Shown piece by piece: positions 35,635 through 43,913 of a stretch of 64,000 bases of DNA. A model generated the notes under the pieces. That model did no database searches. It worked only from the letters and a program-made list of their open reading frames with translations, and was not told the origin of the DNA. Location: positions 326,035 through 390,034 of the forward strand of contig LT009756.1 of the NCBI GenBank assembly GCA_900012615.1, read 5' to 3'. This stretch comes from Agrobacterium genomosp. 13 str. CFBP 6927 (lineage in GTDB: Bacteria; Pseudomonadota; Alphaproteobacteria; Rhizobiales; Rhizobiaceae). How positions within the stretch are numbered: position 1 is the first letter of the stretch; every line of letters starts with the position of its first letter. The position numbers and the translations under genes are program-made.

Positions 35635-36360
35635 ATGACACAGACAACGACCCATTCGCATATCCTGTCGGCCTATGACGACGAATTGAAGTTTCTGACG
35701 CGCCGTATCGCCGAAATGGGCGGTCTTGCCGAGCAGATGTGCGGCGATGCCGTGCGCGCGCTTGTCAATTCCGATGCCGCACTCGCGCAGAAGGTCATTT
35801 CGGACGATACAATTCTCGACCACGCCGAACGCGAAATCGGCGACAAGGCCATCGTCACCATCGCCAGGCGTCAGCCGATGGCGGCAGACCTTCGCGAGAT
35901 CATCGGCACCCTGCGTATCGCCGCCGATCTCGAACGCGTCGGCGATCTCGGCAAGAACACGGCCAAGCGCGTCATCGCGGTTGCCGGAACCGGCGTGCCG
36001 CGCAAGCTCGCGCGCGGTATCGAGCATTTGTCGGAACTGGCGCTGGTGCAGCTCAAGGAAGTCCTCGACGTCTATTCCACACGCTCCGCCGAGAAGGCCA
36101 ATGCCATTCGCGAGCGCGACGAGGAAATCGACGCCATGTACACGTCGCTCTTCCGTGAGCTTCTGACCTACATGATGGAAGATCCGCGCAACATCACCAC
36201 CTGCACGCATCTCCTGTTCTGCGCCAAGAACATCGAGCGTATCGGCGACCATGCCACGAATATCGCTGAAACGATCTACTACATGACCACCGGCAGCCAG
36301 CCGGAGGGCGAACGTCCGAAGGACGACAGTTCCAACACTCTCGGTTCGGTGACCGAGTAA
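35635..36360 (+). CDS. phoU: phosphate signalling protein PhoU
   Basis: 241 residues, all-helical, with the two repeated PhoU domains. Metal-binding E/DxxxD-type motifs are visible in DLERVGDLGKNTAKR (near residue 100) and NIERIGDHATNIAE (near 205). PhoU links Pst activity to PhoR and restrains phosphate import. It lies 96 bases after pstB and 31 before phoB in the same operon. Confidence 0.95.
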   Translation: MTQTTTHSHILSAYDDELKFLTRRIAEMGGLAEQMCGDAVRALVNSDAALAQKVISDDTILDHAEREIGDKAIVTIARRQPMAADLREIIGTLRIAADLERVGDLGKNTAKRVIAVAGTGVPRKLARGIEHLSELALVQLKEVLDVYSTRSAEKANAIRERDEEIDAMYTSLFRELLTYMMEDPRNITTCTHLLFCAKNIERIGDHATNIAETIYYMTTGSQPEGERPKDDSSNTLGSVTE

Positions 36361-36391
36361 CAGACAGGCAGAAGCTTGCGGAGTTCAGTAT

Positions 36392-37075
36392 ATGGTGCCC
36401 AAGATTGCAGTTGTGGAAGATGAGGAAGCGCTGAGCGTCCTGCTTCGTTACAATCTCGAGGCTGAGGGATACGACGTCGACACGATACCCCGCGGCGATG
36501 AGGCGGAAATCAGGCTGCAGGAGCGTATTCCGGATCTTCTCATCCTGGACTGGATGCTGCCCGGCGTATCCGGTATCGAACTCTGCCGACGTTTGAGAAT
36601 GCGGCCGGAAACCGAGCGCCTGCCCATCATCATGCTGACGGCGCGCGGTGAGGAAAGCGAGCGGGTTCGTGGTCTTGCCACCGGCGCCGATGACTATGTC
36701 GTCAAGCCGTTCTCGACCCCGGAACTCATGGCCCGCGTCAAGGCCATGCTGCGCCGGGCCCGTCCCGAGGTTCTCTCATCGGTGCTGAAATGCGGTGATA
36801 TCGAACTGGATCGCGAGACCCATCGCGTTCACCGCAAAAGCCGTGAAGTGCGCCTCGGCCCGACGGAATTCCGCCTGCTCGAATTTTTGATGACATCGCC
36901 GGGCAGGGTCTTCTCCCGTTCACAATTGCTGGATGGCGTCTGGGGTCACGATATCTATGTCGACGAGCGCACCGTCGACGTGCATGTCGGACGCCTGCGC
37001 AAGGCCCTGAATTTCTCCCATATGCAGGATGTCATCCGCACCGTGCGTGGCGCCGGATATTCGATGGAAGCCTGA
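36392..37075 (+). CDS. phoB: phosphate response regulator PhoB
   Basis: 227 residues: receiver domain with D53 as phosphorylation site (LLILDWMLPG), conserved Lys in VVKPFSTPEL (near 105), and an OmpR/PhoB winged helix (residues ~130-225) with VDERTVDVHVGRLRKAL as recognition region. It activates Pho-box promoters when phosphorylated by PhoR, including very likely pstS. Start: TATATG with GGAG upstream. Confidence 0.95.
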   Translation: MVPKIAVVEDEEALSVLLRYNLEAEGYDVDTIPRGDEAEIRLQERIPDLLILDWMLPGVSGIELCRRLRMRPETERLPIIMLTARGEESERVRGLATGADDYVVKPFSTPELMARVKAMLRRARPEVLSSVLKCGDIELDRETHRVHRKSREVRLGPTEFRLLEFLMTSPGRVFSRSQLLDGVWGHDIYVDERTVDVHVGRLRKALNFSHMQDVIRTVRGAGYSMEA

Positions 37076-37120
37076 GCGAAACTGAAACCTGTAGTTTCAT
37101 TCGGACTACGCAGAAATCAG

Positions 37121-37153
37121 AAGGCCCGAAACCGAATGGTGTCGGGCCTTTCG
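37121..37153 (+). terminator. Rho-independent terminator of phoB
   Basis: AAGGCCCGA (37121-37129) pairs with TCGGGCCTT (37142-37150), with ACC/GGT inside and TTT after it. It ends the pst-pho operon. Confidence 0.75.
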
Positions 37154-37403
37154 ATTTTGAACCTTCCGCAAATAAGGCGCCCTCGTCCTTTTTGGAAGGG
37201 CGGCAGACGGTCCGCTGAAGTTTGGATTAAGCAGTGAAACCTGGCAGGGATAAAAAAGGACGCTGCACGCCGCGGACGAATTCAGAGCATTTGCAGCAAG
37301 GGCGCGTTGCAGCTGTACGTTCGGAGAATACGCAAGAACAAGGATTGGCAACGCTTCTTGAACAACACGTGCTCCAAGTCGGAACCACCTTGGGTTTTGC
37401 CAT
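37154..37403. other. intergenic region between phoB and gcrA terminators
   Basis: 250 bases bounded by two terminators, with no convincing long gene. A plus-strand transcript starting after 37200 would end at the hairpin 37410-37427. A 32-residue frame (TTG at 37310; MQLYVRRIRKNKDWQRFLNN, then 12 more residues) ends just before it at 37405. A small RNA or peptide gene is possible but unproven. Confidence 0.35.
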
Positions 37404-37427
37404 AAAAAAACGGGCCCGAAGGCCCGT
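37404..37427 (-). terminator. Rho-independent terminator of gcrA
   Basis: Minus strand: ACGGGCC (37427-37421), loop TTCG, GGCCCGT (37416-37410), then a run of T's (37410-37404). On the plus strand a shorter T5 follows, so it may act both ways. Confidence 0.9.
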
Positions 37428-37459
37428 AGTTTTTGAGTGCTGATAACGTGCCGCAACAC

Positions 37460-37993
37460 TCAAGCCTTGCGGCGCTCGCTTACCGGCTGATAGGCGAGTT
37501 TCGCATGGAACTTGCAATAGGGCGAGGATTCCAGCGCTTCACAACCGCAGAAATGGAAATCGTCCTTCAGCGGATCGCCAACCGGCCACTTGCAGGTGCG
37601 CTCGGTCAGTTCCGTCAAGGTCAGGCGACGGGAAATCGGCGTAACAACGTTCTTGGAAGGAACGTAATCGAGAACCTGTGCGGTCTCGATGTCCATCTCC
37701 TCGTGCAGTGCCGTCACCGCGTTCGAACGGGTGAGAACCCGTGCCGGTGCCGCGTTGACGCGTGCCGCGAAAGTCGTGGCGCGCGGTGCAGGTGCGGCTG
37801 TGCGCTTGGGCGCGGAACGCGCCGAAGTAACCGGGCCGCCAGCCTTGACGCGTCCTGGCAGGTTGAGACGATGGACCTTGCCGATCACGGCATTGCGGCT
37901 GACGCCGCCCAGCTGCGCCGCAATCTGGCTGGCGCTAAGCCCCTCGGACCACAATTTCTTGAGTTTCTCGACTCGCTCGTCTGTCCAGTTCAT
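37460..37993 (-). CDS. gcrA: GcrA cell-cycle regulator
   Basis: 177 residues from ATG 37993 (MNWTDERVEKLKKLW, the conserved GcrA beginning); the frame extends upstream but without family match. The N-terminal ~45 residues form the helix-turn-helix DNA-binding domain (SASQIAAQLGGVSRNAVIGKVHRL), followed by a basic/Ala linker and a conserved C-terminal RNA-polymerase sigma-interacting domain with Cys/His residues (CKWPVGDP, HFCGCEAL, YCKFHAKLAY). GcrA works with sigma-70 at promoters methylated by CcrM to drive S-phase genes in alphaproteobacteria. Single gene with its own terminator. Confidence 0.96.
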   Translation of the reverse strand: MNWTDERVEKLKKLWSEGLSASQIAAQLGGVSRNAVIGKVHRLNLPGRVKAGGPVTSARSAPKRTAAPAPRATTFAARVNAAPARVLTRSNAVTALHEEMDIETAQVLDYVPSKNVVTPISRRLTLTELTERTCKWPVGDPLKDDFHFCGCEALESSPYCKFHAKLAYQPVSERRKA

Positions 37994-38424
37994 GCCGCTT
38001 CTCCGCTTGTCGCGTATATTTTCGGCAGAATCCTTCTCCGTCTCGCGGGCGTGCCGCAAGCGTGGTTTCCGCCGGATTTTTGGTGACTAGTTCCGCCGCA
38101 ATGCAGTCTAGTAATTAGCGATTAACCTAGTGCCACGCAGACTCCGTGGCAAGAGTCGGGGGAATCATCTGGAATCGATTTTCCGGTTTTCCCCAACTTG
38201 CTGGTGAGTTGAGTCTGAAAGGCAACACCTTGGGGCTCATCGGCCGCCGCATACTAGGGCTTGAGAAGCCCGGGAAATGCGGACTTTTGTTGACATCGGC
38301 AAACGAAGTGACAATAGTGCCCCTGCCGCCGCAAGGCGGCATTTTTGATTTTCAGGCGAGGGATAACCCTCGAGGCCTATTGACAACCGTCTGACAGCGC
38401 ATCCGCGCAAGGAGTGATACAGCC
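37994..38424. other. intergenic region between gcrA and argD
   Basis: 431 bases. No gene is supported. It holds the divergent promoters; a TTGACA (38290-38295) with a 17-base spacer to AATAGT (38313-38318) is one candidate, closely followed by a hairpin TGCCGCC-GCAA-GGCGGCA (38324-38341) and ATTTTTGATTTT-type tail. AAGGAG precedes the argD ATG. Confidence 0.6.
38324..38350 (+). terminator. terminator-like hairpin upstream of argD
   Basis: TGCCGCC (38324-38330), loop GCAA, GGCGGCA (38335-38341), then TTTTTGATTT. It sits 74 bases before argD, so it may be a leader hairpin or the end of a short unknown transcript. Confidence 0.6.
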
Positions 38425-39624
38425 ATGGCCGAAGCCGCCGCGCCATTGTTCGATACGTTTGCAAGAGCCCCCCTGCGCTTCGAGCGAGGCGAGGGCGTCT
38501 GGCTGTTCACGGAAAGCGGCGAACGATATCTCGATTTTGCGGCCGGCGTCGCGGTCAACTCGCTGGGCCACGCCCATCCGCATCTCGTCGATGCGATCAA
38601 GACGCAGGCCGAGAAGGTCTGGCACGTCTCTAACCTCTATGAAGTACCGGGACAGGAAAAGCTTGCCAGGCGCCTGACGGAAGCGACGTTTGCAGACAAG
38701 GTGTTCTTCACCAATTCCGGTGCGGAAGCACTGGAATGCGCAATCAAGACGGCACGTCGTTATCACTATTCCAAGGGCCATCCGGAAAAGTTCCGCATCA
38801 TCACCTTTGAAGGCGCTTTCCATGGCCGCACGCTTGCGACGATCGCCGCCGGCGGCCAGCAGAAATACCTTGAGGGTTTCGGCCCCAAGGTCGAAGGGTT
38901 CGACCAGGTGCCTTTCGGCGATGTCGATGCCCTGAAGGCAGCCATCACGGCCGAGACGGCGGCGCTTTTGATCGAGCCGATCCAGGGCGAGGGCGGTATC
39001 CGCGCGCCCAGCAAAGAATTCCTGCAACTCCTGCGCAGCCTGTGCGACGAGCACGGCCTGCTTCTGATTTTCGATGAGGTTCAGACGGGTGTTGGCCGCA
39101 CGGGCAAGCTGTTCGCCTATGAGCAGACCGGTGTTGCGCCCGATATCATGGCAGTCGCAAAGGGCATTGGCGGCGGTTTCCCGCTCGGCGCATGCCTTGC
39201 AACGGCGGATGCCGCTTCCGGCATGACGGCGGGTGTGCACGGCACCACCTATGGCGGCAATCCGCTGGCCATGGCGGTGGGCAATGCTGTGCTCGATGTT
39301 GTTCTCGCCGACGGTTTTCTCGAGAAGGTCCGTGATGTGGCGCTGATCTTCCGGCAGGGGCTCGCTTCGATCAAGGACCGGTATCCTGACGTGATCGAGG
39401 AAATTCGCGGCGAAGGCCTTCTTCTGGGCATCAAGGCCAAGGTGCCTTCGGGTGATCTGCTGCAGGCCATGCGCGCTGAGCATCTGCTTGGTGTGCCGGC
39501 GGGGGACAATGTCATCCGCCTTCTGCCGCCGCTCGTCACCACGGCCGAAGAAGCCCGAGAGGGCTTGGCGCGCGTTGAGGCGGCTGCTTCCTCCCTGACC
39601 GCGAAACAGGCGAAAATCGCCTGA
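38425..39624 (+). CDS. argD: acetylornithine aminotransferase
   Basis: 399 residues of class-III PLP aminotransferase. [17 protein letters not shown] binds the cofactor phosphate, [16 protein letters not shown] carries the Asp that contacts the pyridine ring, and the Schiff-base Lys is in [14 protein letters not shown] near residue 250. It converts N-acetylglutamate semialdehyde to N-acetylornithine; family members also act on succinyldiaminopimelate. It lies 42 bases before argF, forming an arginine operon. AAGGAG precedes ATG 38425. Confidence 0.95.
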   Translation: MAEAAAPLFDTFARAPLRFERGEGVWLFTESGERYLDFAAGVAVNSLGHAHPHLVDAIKTQAEKVWHVSNLYEVPGQEKLARRLTEATFADKVFFTNSGAEALECAIKTARRYHYSKGHPEKFRIITFEGAFHGRTLATIAAGGQQKYLEGFGPKVEGFDQVPFGDVDALKAAITAETAALLIEPIQGEGGIRAPSKEFLQLLRSLCDEHGLLLIFDEVQTGVGRTGKLFAYEQTGVAPDIMAVAKGIGGGFPLGACLATADAASGMTAGVHGTTYGGNPLAMAVGNAVLDVVLADGFLEKVRDVALIFRQGLASIKDRYPDVIEEIRGEGLLLGIKAKVPSGDLLQAMRAEHLLGVPAGDNVIRLLPPLVTTAEEAREGLARVEAAASSLTAKQAKIA

Positions 39625-39666
39625 GGAAACAATAAAGGGCGGGCCTCTTCCCGGAGGCTCGCGAGC

Positions 39667-40599
39667 ATGGGACAGTTTGAAATGGCTTCACCAAAACATT
39701 TTCTCGACCTCTCGGCCGTAGGGTCGGAGGACTTGCGGACAATTCTTGATGATGCGCGCACGCGCAAGATTGCCACCAAAACCGGCACGGCGGCAAAGCC
39801 GCTTGCCGGCAAGATGCTGGCGATGATCTTTGAAAAGCCGTCCACCCGCACCCGCGTCTCCTTCGATGTCGGCATGCGCCAGCTTGGCGGCGAGACCCTT
39901 TTCCTGTCGGGCACGGAAATGCAGCTCGGCCGCGCCGAAACGATTGGTGATACGGCCAAGGTTCTGTCGCGTTATGTCGACGCCATCATGATCCGCACGA
40001 CGGATCATTCGCGCCTGCTCGAGCTTGCCGAACACGCCACCGTGCCGGTCATCAATGGTCTGACGGACGATACCCATCCCTGCCAGATCATGGCGGATAT
40101 ATTGACGTTCGAGGAACATCGCGGCCCGGTCAAGGGCAAGACAATTGCCTGGACGGGCGACGGCAACAATGTGCTGCATTCCTTCGTGGAAGGCTCCGCC
40201 CGTTTTGGCTACCGCATGGCAATGGCGGTGCCGATGGGTTCGGAGCCGCACGACAAGTTCCTGAACTGGGCGCGGAACAATGGCGGCGAGATCGCCCTGT
40301 ATCACGATGCCGACAAGGCGGTGGCGGGAGCGGATTGCGTCGTCACCGATACCTGGGTGTCCATGAACCAGGAACACAAGGCGCGCGGCCACAATATTTT
40401 CCAGCCCTATCAGGTTAACGAAGCCCTGATGGCGAAAGCCGATAAAGACGCGGTGTTCATGCATTGCCTGCCGGCACATCGCGGTGAGGAAGTGACGGAT
40501 GGCGTGATCGATGGCCCGCAATCGGTGGTCTTCGATGAGGCGGAAAACCGGCTCCACGCACAGAAGTCCATCATCGCGTGGTGCATGGGCGTCATCTGA
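39667..40599 (+). CDS. argF: ornithine carbamoyltransferase
   Basis: 310 residues (ATG 39667; ATG 39682 would give 305). The carbamoyl-phosphate motif [15 protein letters not shown] lies near residues 57-71, with [11 protein letters not shown] near 138 and the ornithine/SMG-loop equivalents [20 protein letters not shown] carries the catalytic Cys. It makes citrulline from ornithine in arginine synthesis. It follows argD in the same operon, with hslO downstream. Confidence 0.96.
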   Translation: MGQFEMASPKHFLDLSAVGSEDLRTILDDARTRKIATKTGTAAKPLAGKMLAMIFEKPSTRTRVSFDVGMRQLGGETLFLSGTEMQLGRAETIGDTAKVLSRYVDAIMIRTTDHSRLLELAEHATVPVINGLTDDTHPCQIMADILTFEEHRGPVKGKTIAWTGDGNNVLHSFVEGSARFGYRMAMAVPMGSEPHDKFLNWARNNGGEIALYHDADKAVAGADCVVTDTWVSMNQEHKARGHNIFQPYQVNEALMAKADKDAVFMHCLPAHRGEEVTDGVIDGPQSVVFDEAENRLHAQKSIIAWCMGVI

Positions 40600-40845
40600 C
40601 GGCTTTTACCCTTCCAGCCCGGCGGGTGAGGAAGGGTTCTTGAACTCGGCCGCGCACGTTACCATCTGTGGGACTTCGAACAGGCTCGTCGGTTTTTCGC
40701 TGGCGGGCCAAAATCACGATTTGCACGATTTTCCCCGGAGGCGGTTTCGCTTCCCGGATCTCTGTGCGACAAGCGGAAAAAGCACATTTAAAAAGCCGGA
40801 CTTTTGGACGGTAGCGGCGCAACGGCTGCGCCAGGGAGTTATGAT

Positions 40846-41835
40846 ATGGCAGATGTAACGGTTGAACTGGACGATCTCGATTTTGCTGGCGACGACAAGG
40901 TCGTACCCTTTCAGGTCGAAGGTCTGGATGTGCGCGGCCGCGCCGTACAGGTCGGCCCGCTGTTGAATGCCATTCTCGAAAGGCATGATTATCCCGCCGT
41001 GGTCGCCCGCCTTCTCGCGGAAGCGACTGTGCTGACGGCGCTGATCGGCACGTCCCTGAAATTCTCCGGCAAGCTGACCGTTCAGACCAAGGGCGATGGC
41101 CCGGTCGATCTTCTCGTGGCGGATTTCACCGCGCCCGAAAGCATGCGCGCCTATGCCCGCTTCGATGAGGAGCGGCTGGCGGAGGCGATTGCGGCGGGAG
41201 CGACATCTCCCGAACAATTGCTCGGCACCGGTATTCTGGCCTTCACCATCGATCAGGGAGCAGGAATGCAGCCCTATCAGGGTATCGTGCCGCTGGACGG
41301 CTCGTCGCTGGAGGAAATTGCCGGGGTTTATTTCCGTCAGTCCGAACAGCTTCCTACCCGTGTGCGCCTCGGTGTCGCCGAGTTCTTCGACCGTGACGGC
41401 GAAGGCAAGCCGCGCCACGGCTGGCGTGCAGGCGGCGTGATTGCCCAATTCCTGCCCCAGGCGCCCGAGCGCCTGCGTCTGCGCGATCTTCATGGAGGTG
41501 ACGGTGACGAGGGTGGTTCCGAAGTGGCGGAAGACGATGCCTGGACCGAGGCGGTAACGCTGCTGAACACGGTGGATACCGATGAGCTGACCGACCCGCA
41601 GGTGCCGGTGGAGCGCCTGCTTTACAGGCTTTTCCATGAGAATGGCGTGCGCATCTATGATCCGCAGGTCATTTTCGACCGCTGCAGCTGCTCGCGCGAA
41701 AAGATCAAGGGCGTTCTCTCCGGCTTCACTGCCGAGGAGATCAAGGCGAGTGAGGAAGACGGCGCGATTGCCGTGACCTGCGAGTTCTGCTCCACGACCT
41801 ATCGCTACGATGTCAGCGAGTTTGAAAACGCCTGA
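40846..41835 (+). CDS. hslO: redox-regulated chaperone Hsp33
   Basis: 329 residues from ATG 40846 (GGGAGTT upstream). The C-terminal zinc switch is seen as CSC (in DRCSCSREK) and CEFC (in TCEFCSTTY), the C-x-C ... C-x-x-C set that forms disulphides on oxidation. The N-terminal core has GDGPVDLLVADF and YQGIVPLDG. Oxidised Hsp33 holds unfolding proteins during oxidative stress. It follows argF by 246 bases, as in many Rhizobiales, and a hairpin ends it. Confidence 0.95.
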   Translation: MADVTVELDDLDFAGDDKVVPFQVEGLDVRGRAVQVGPLLNAILERHDYPAVVARLLAEATVLTALIGTSLKFSGKLTVQTKGDGPVDLLVADFTAPESMRAYARFDEERLAEAIAAGATSPEQLLGTGILAFTIDQGAGMQPYQGIVPLDGSSLEEIAGVYFRQSEQLPTRVRLGVAEFFDRDGEGKPRHGWRAGGVIAQFLPQAPERLRLRDLHGGDGDEGGSEVAEDDAWTEAVTLLNTVDTDELTDPQVPVERLLYRLFHENGVRIYDPQVIFDRCSCSREKIKGVLSGFTAEEIKASEEDGAIAVTCEFCSTTYRYDVSEFENA

Positions 41836-41850
41836 AGCGGTTTGACTGGC

Positions 41851-41878
41851 GAGGCTGCGCTTTTGAATGCGCAGCTTC
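41851..41878. terminator. hairpin between hslO and apaG
   Basis: GAGGCTGCGC (41851-41860), loop TTTTGAAT, GCGCAGCTTC (41869-41878). It sits between convergent genes and can act for both. Confidence 0.65.
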
Positions 41879-41895
41879 GCACGAATGCGCCTGCT

Positions 41896-42288
41896 TCAGT
41901 TCAGAACCCGCAACAGGCCAGGTGAATCCAGCGAAAACGCGGGTATGGTGACATTGAACACCTCGCCTTTGTCCGTTTCCATTTCATAATGGCCGAACAT
42001 CAGGCCGGACGGAGTATCCAGCGGGCAGCCGGATGAGTATTCGTAGCTGTCGCCGGGGTTCAGCTGTGGCTGCTCGCCGACGACGCCGGGGCCGTAGACC
42101 TCGTCCACCTGTCCGTTCTGGTCGGTGATATGCCAGTAACGGTTGACGAGCGTTACCGGAATATCGGAATTGTTCGAGATCACGACTTTATAGCCCCAGA
42201 CGTAACGGTCGTCATCCGGGTCGGATTGTTCCTCGAGATAATACGGATCAACCGTAACCTCGATATCCCTTGTCAGAGCACGATACAT
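41896..42288 (-). CDS. apaG: ApaG/CorD protein
   Basis: 130 residues from ATG 42288 (GAGG ten bases upstream); GTG 42297 would add three residues. It is a fibronectin-III-like fold of the ApaG family: [43 protein letters not shown] and MFGHYEM all match. The family is linked to Co/Mg resistance and nucleotide phosphate signalling; molecular role unsettled. It is downstream of metZ on the same strand, 245 bases away. Confidence 0.95.
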   Translation of the reverse strand: MYRALTRDIEVTVDPYYLEEQSDPDDDRYVWGYKVVISNNSDIPVTLVNRYWHITDQNGQVDEVYGPGVVGEQPQLNPGDSYEYSSGCPLDTPSGLMFGHYEMETDKGEVFNVTIPAFSLDSPGLLRVLN

Positions 42289-42483
42289 ACGCGCCACACC
42301 TCGATCTTATGCCTGCTGCCAATATCCTACACTATAGGCTCTGGCTATCGTCAAGAAAATGAATGACTTGACGGGCAGGGGGCATCTCCTGTTGCGCTGT
42401 TTTCCACCGTTAGGGATAACGATAAAGGTAAATATTGGTTGCGTCCCACCGGCTTTTGCCAGGATGGCGGAACCGGTTATGCA

Positions 42484-42513
42484 CCATGGCCCGACGGTGA
42501 AGGCGGGCCATGG
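42484..42513. repeat. 10-bp inverted repeat after metZ
   Basis: CCATGGCCCG (42484-42493) and CGGGCCATGG (42504-42513) are perfect arms 21 bases past the metZ stop. No T-run; likely a transcript-end or stabilising hairpin. Confidence 0.5.
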
Positions 42514-42533
42514 CGATTGTGTGGGTTTGATTT

Positions 42534-43718
42534 TCAGGCGGAAACAGCCGCCAGTCCCTTCGCCAGATCTTCCAGCAGATCGTCCGTATCCTCGATACCG
42601 CAGGAAAGCCGCAGGGTGCCGCCGGAAATGCCGAGTTCCGCGCGTGCCTCATCGGTCAGGTTCTTGTGCGTTGTCGTGCCAGGGTGGGTGATGAGGCTCT
42701 TGGCATCGCCCAGATTGTTGGAAATCTTCACGATTTCCAGTGCGTTCTGCAGCGCGAATGCCGCTTCCTTACCGCCCTTCAGCTCGAAAGCCACCAGCGT
42801 CGAACCGCCGGACATCTGCCGGGCGATGATATCGGCCTGCGGGTGATCGGCGCGGCCGGGATAGATGACCTTGGCGACCTTGCCGCTATCGGCGAGAAAA
42901 TCAGCGATTTTGCCGGCATTGGCCGTCTGCTGCTTGACGCGCAGCGGCAGGGTTTCGATGCCCTTCAGAAGCGTCCAGGCGTTGAACGGCGACATGGCCG
43001 GGCCGGTGTGACGGAAATAGTCCTGCAACTCTTCCTCGATCCACTTCTTGTCGGAAAGGATCACGCCGCCAAGGCAACGGCCCTGGCCGTCAATATGCTT
43101 CGTCGCGGAATAGACGACGATATGGGCGCCGAGTTCCAGCGGCTTCTGGAAGAGCGGCGTTGCGAAGACGTTATCGACCACGACCTTTGCGCCAATCTGG
43201 TTGGCAAGCTTCGCCACACCGGCGATGTCCACCACTTCGAGCGTCGGGTTGGTTGGGCTTTCGAGGAAAAACAGCTTGGTGTTCGGCTGGATCGCCTTTT
43301 CCCAGTTACCAAGATCGCGTCCGTCGATCAGCGTGCATTCGATGCCGTATTTGGGCGCGAGCGTCTCGACCACCCAGCGGCAGGAGCCGAAGAGGGCACG
43401 GGCGGCGACAATATGGTCACCGGCGCGCAGCTGGCACATGATGGCGGCAGTGACGGCGGCCATGCCGGAGGCGAGCGCCCGGGCGTCTTCCGCACCTTCC
43501 AGCAGGCACATGCGCTTTTCGAACATGTCATTGGTCGGGCTTGCATAGCGGGCGTAGATGAATCCATCCGTTTCACCCTTGAAGCGGGCTTCGGCGGCTT
43601 CGGAGTTTTCGTAAACGAAGCCCTGGGTCAGATAGATCGCTTCCGACGTTTCACCATAGGGTGAGCGTAGCGTACCGCCGTGAACGAGCTGGGTTGCCGG
43701 GCGCCATTTATTGCTCAT
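42534..43718 (-). CDS. metZ: O-succinylhomoserine sulfhydrylase
   Basis: 394 residues, Cys/Met-metabolism PLP family. ARYASPTNDMFEKRMCLLEGAE and the Schiff-base Lys in VYSATKHIDGQGRCLGG (near residue 205) identify it; MSNKWRPATQLVHGG is the typical MetZ start. It makes homocysteine directly from O-succinyl- or O-acetylhomoserine and sulfide. Related enzymes (MetB/MetC) are less likely given the wording. GAAGGTGATC precedes ATG 43718. Transcription is very probably controlled by the SAM-II riboswitch and the hairpins upstream. Confidence 0.95.
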   Translation of the reverse strand: MSNKWRPATQLVHGGTLRSPYGETSEAIYLTQGFVYENSEAAEARFKGETDGFIYARYASPTNDMFEKRMCLLEGAEDARALASGMAAVTAAIMCQLRAGDHIVAARALFGSCRWVVETLAPKYGIECTLIDGRDLGNWEKAIQPNTKLFFLESPTNPTLEVVDIAGVAKLANQIGAKVVVDNVFATPLFQKPLELGAHIVVYSATKHIDGQGRCLGGVILSDKKWIEEELQDYFRHTGPAMSPFNAWTLLKGIETLPLRVKQQTANAGKIADFLADSGKVAKVIYPGRADHPQADIIARQMSGGSTLVAFELKGGKEAAFALQNALEIVKISNNLGDAKSLITHPGTTTHKNLTDEARAELGISGGTLRLSCGIEDTDDLLEDLAKGLAAVSA

Positions 43719-43735
43719 GTGATCACCTTCAAAAC

Positions 43736-43765
43736 AAAAAAACCGGCCGCAAAAGCAGACCGGTT
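43736..43765 (-). terminator. riboswitch-controlled terminator of the metZ leader
   Basis: Minus strand AACCGGTC (43765-43758) pairs with GGCCGGTT (43748-43741), allowing one T-G pair, followed by TTTTT (43740-43736). Its left arm is shared with the alternative hairpin 43758-43779. Confidence 0.75.
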
Positions 43766-43779
43766 CCTAGCACCCGGTC
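43758..43779 (-). promoter_or_regulatory. antiterminator-like hairpin of the metZ leader
   Basis: Minus strand GACCGG (43779-43774) pairs with CCGGTC (43763-43758). Pairing here blocks the terminator, and its first bases abut the 3' end of the SAM-II fold, giving a simple switch. Confidence 0.6.
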
Positions 43780-43833
43780 TTTTTAGCCACTTGTTTAACG
43801 TGGCTGCAAGCCGACCGGCCAAATCACCACGGG
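43779..43833 (-). ncRNA. SAM-II riboswitch of metZ
   Basis: Minus strand: P1 CGTGG (43831-43827) pairs with CCACG (43803-43799); between them lie TGATTTGGCCGG and GGCTTGCAG, then TTAAACAAGTGGCTAAAAAG, whose GGCTAAA segment makes the H-type pseudoknot. This wording matches the SAM-II class first described in alphaproteobacteria. It binds S-adenosylmethionine and turns metZ down. Confidence 0.92.
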
Positions 43834-43913
43834 ATAAGCTTGCCATACTGCCGTTACCGGCTTGCGTCAATGCTTTCCTTTTGGTTTTGTCGCCGTAAAA
43901 AGGAATGATGACC

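Noticed and set aside
37234-37443. 69-codon plus-strand frame between phoB and gcrA
   Set aside because: It runs through the gcrA terminator and lacks a ribosome site; a shorter peptide or RNA is at most possible.
38146-38394. 82-codon frame upstream of argD
   Set aside because: It reads through the promoter/hairpin region and shows no family resemblance.
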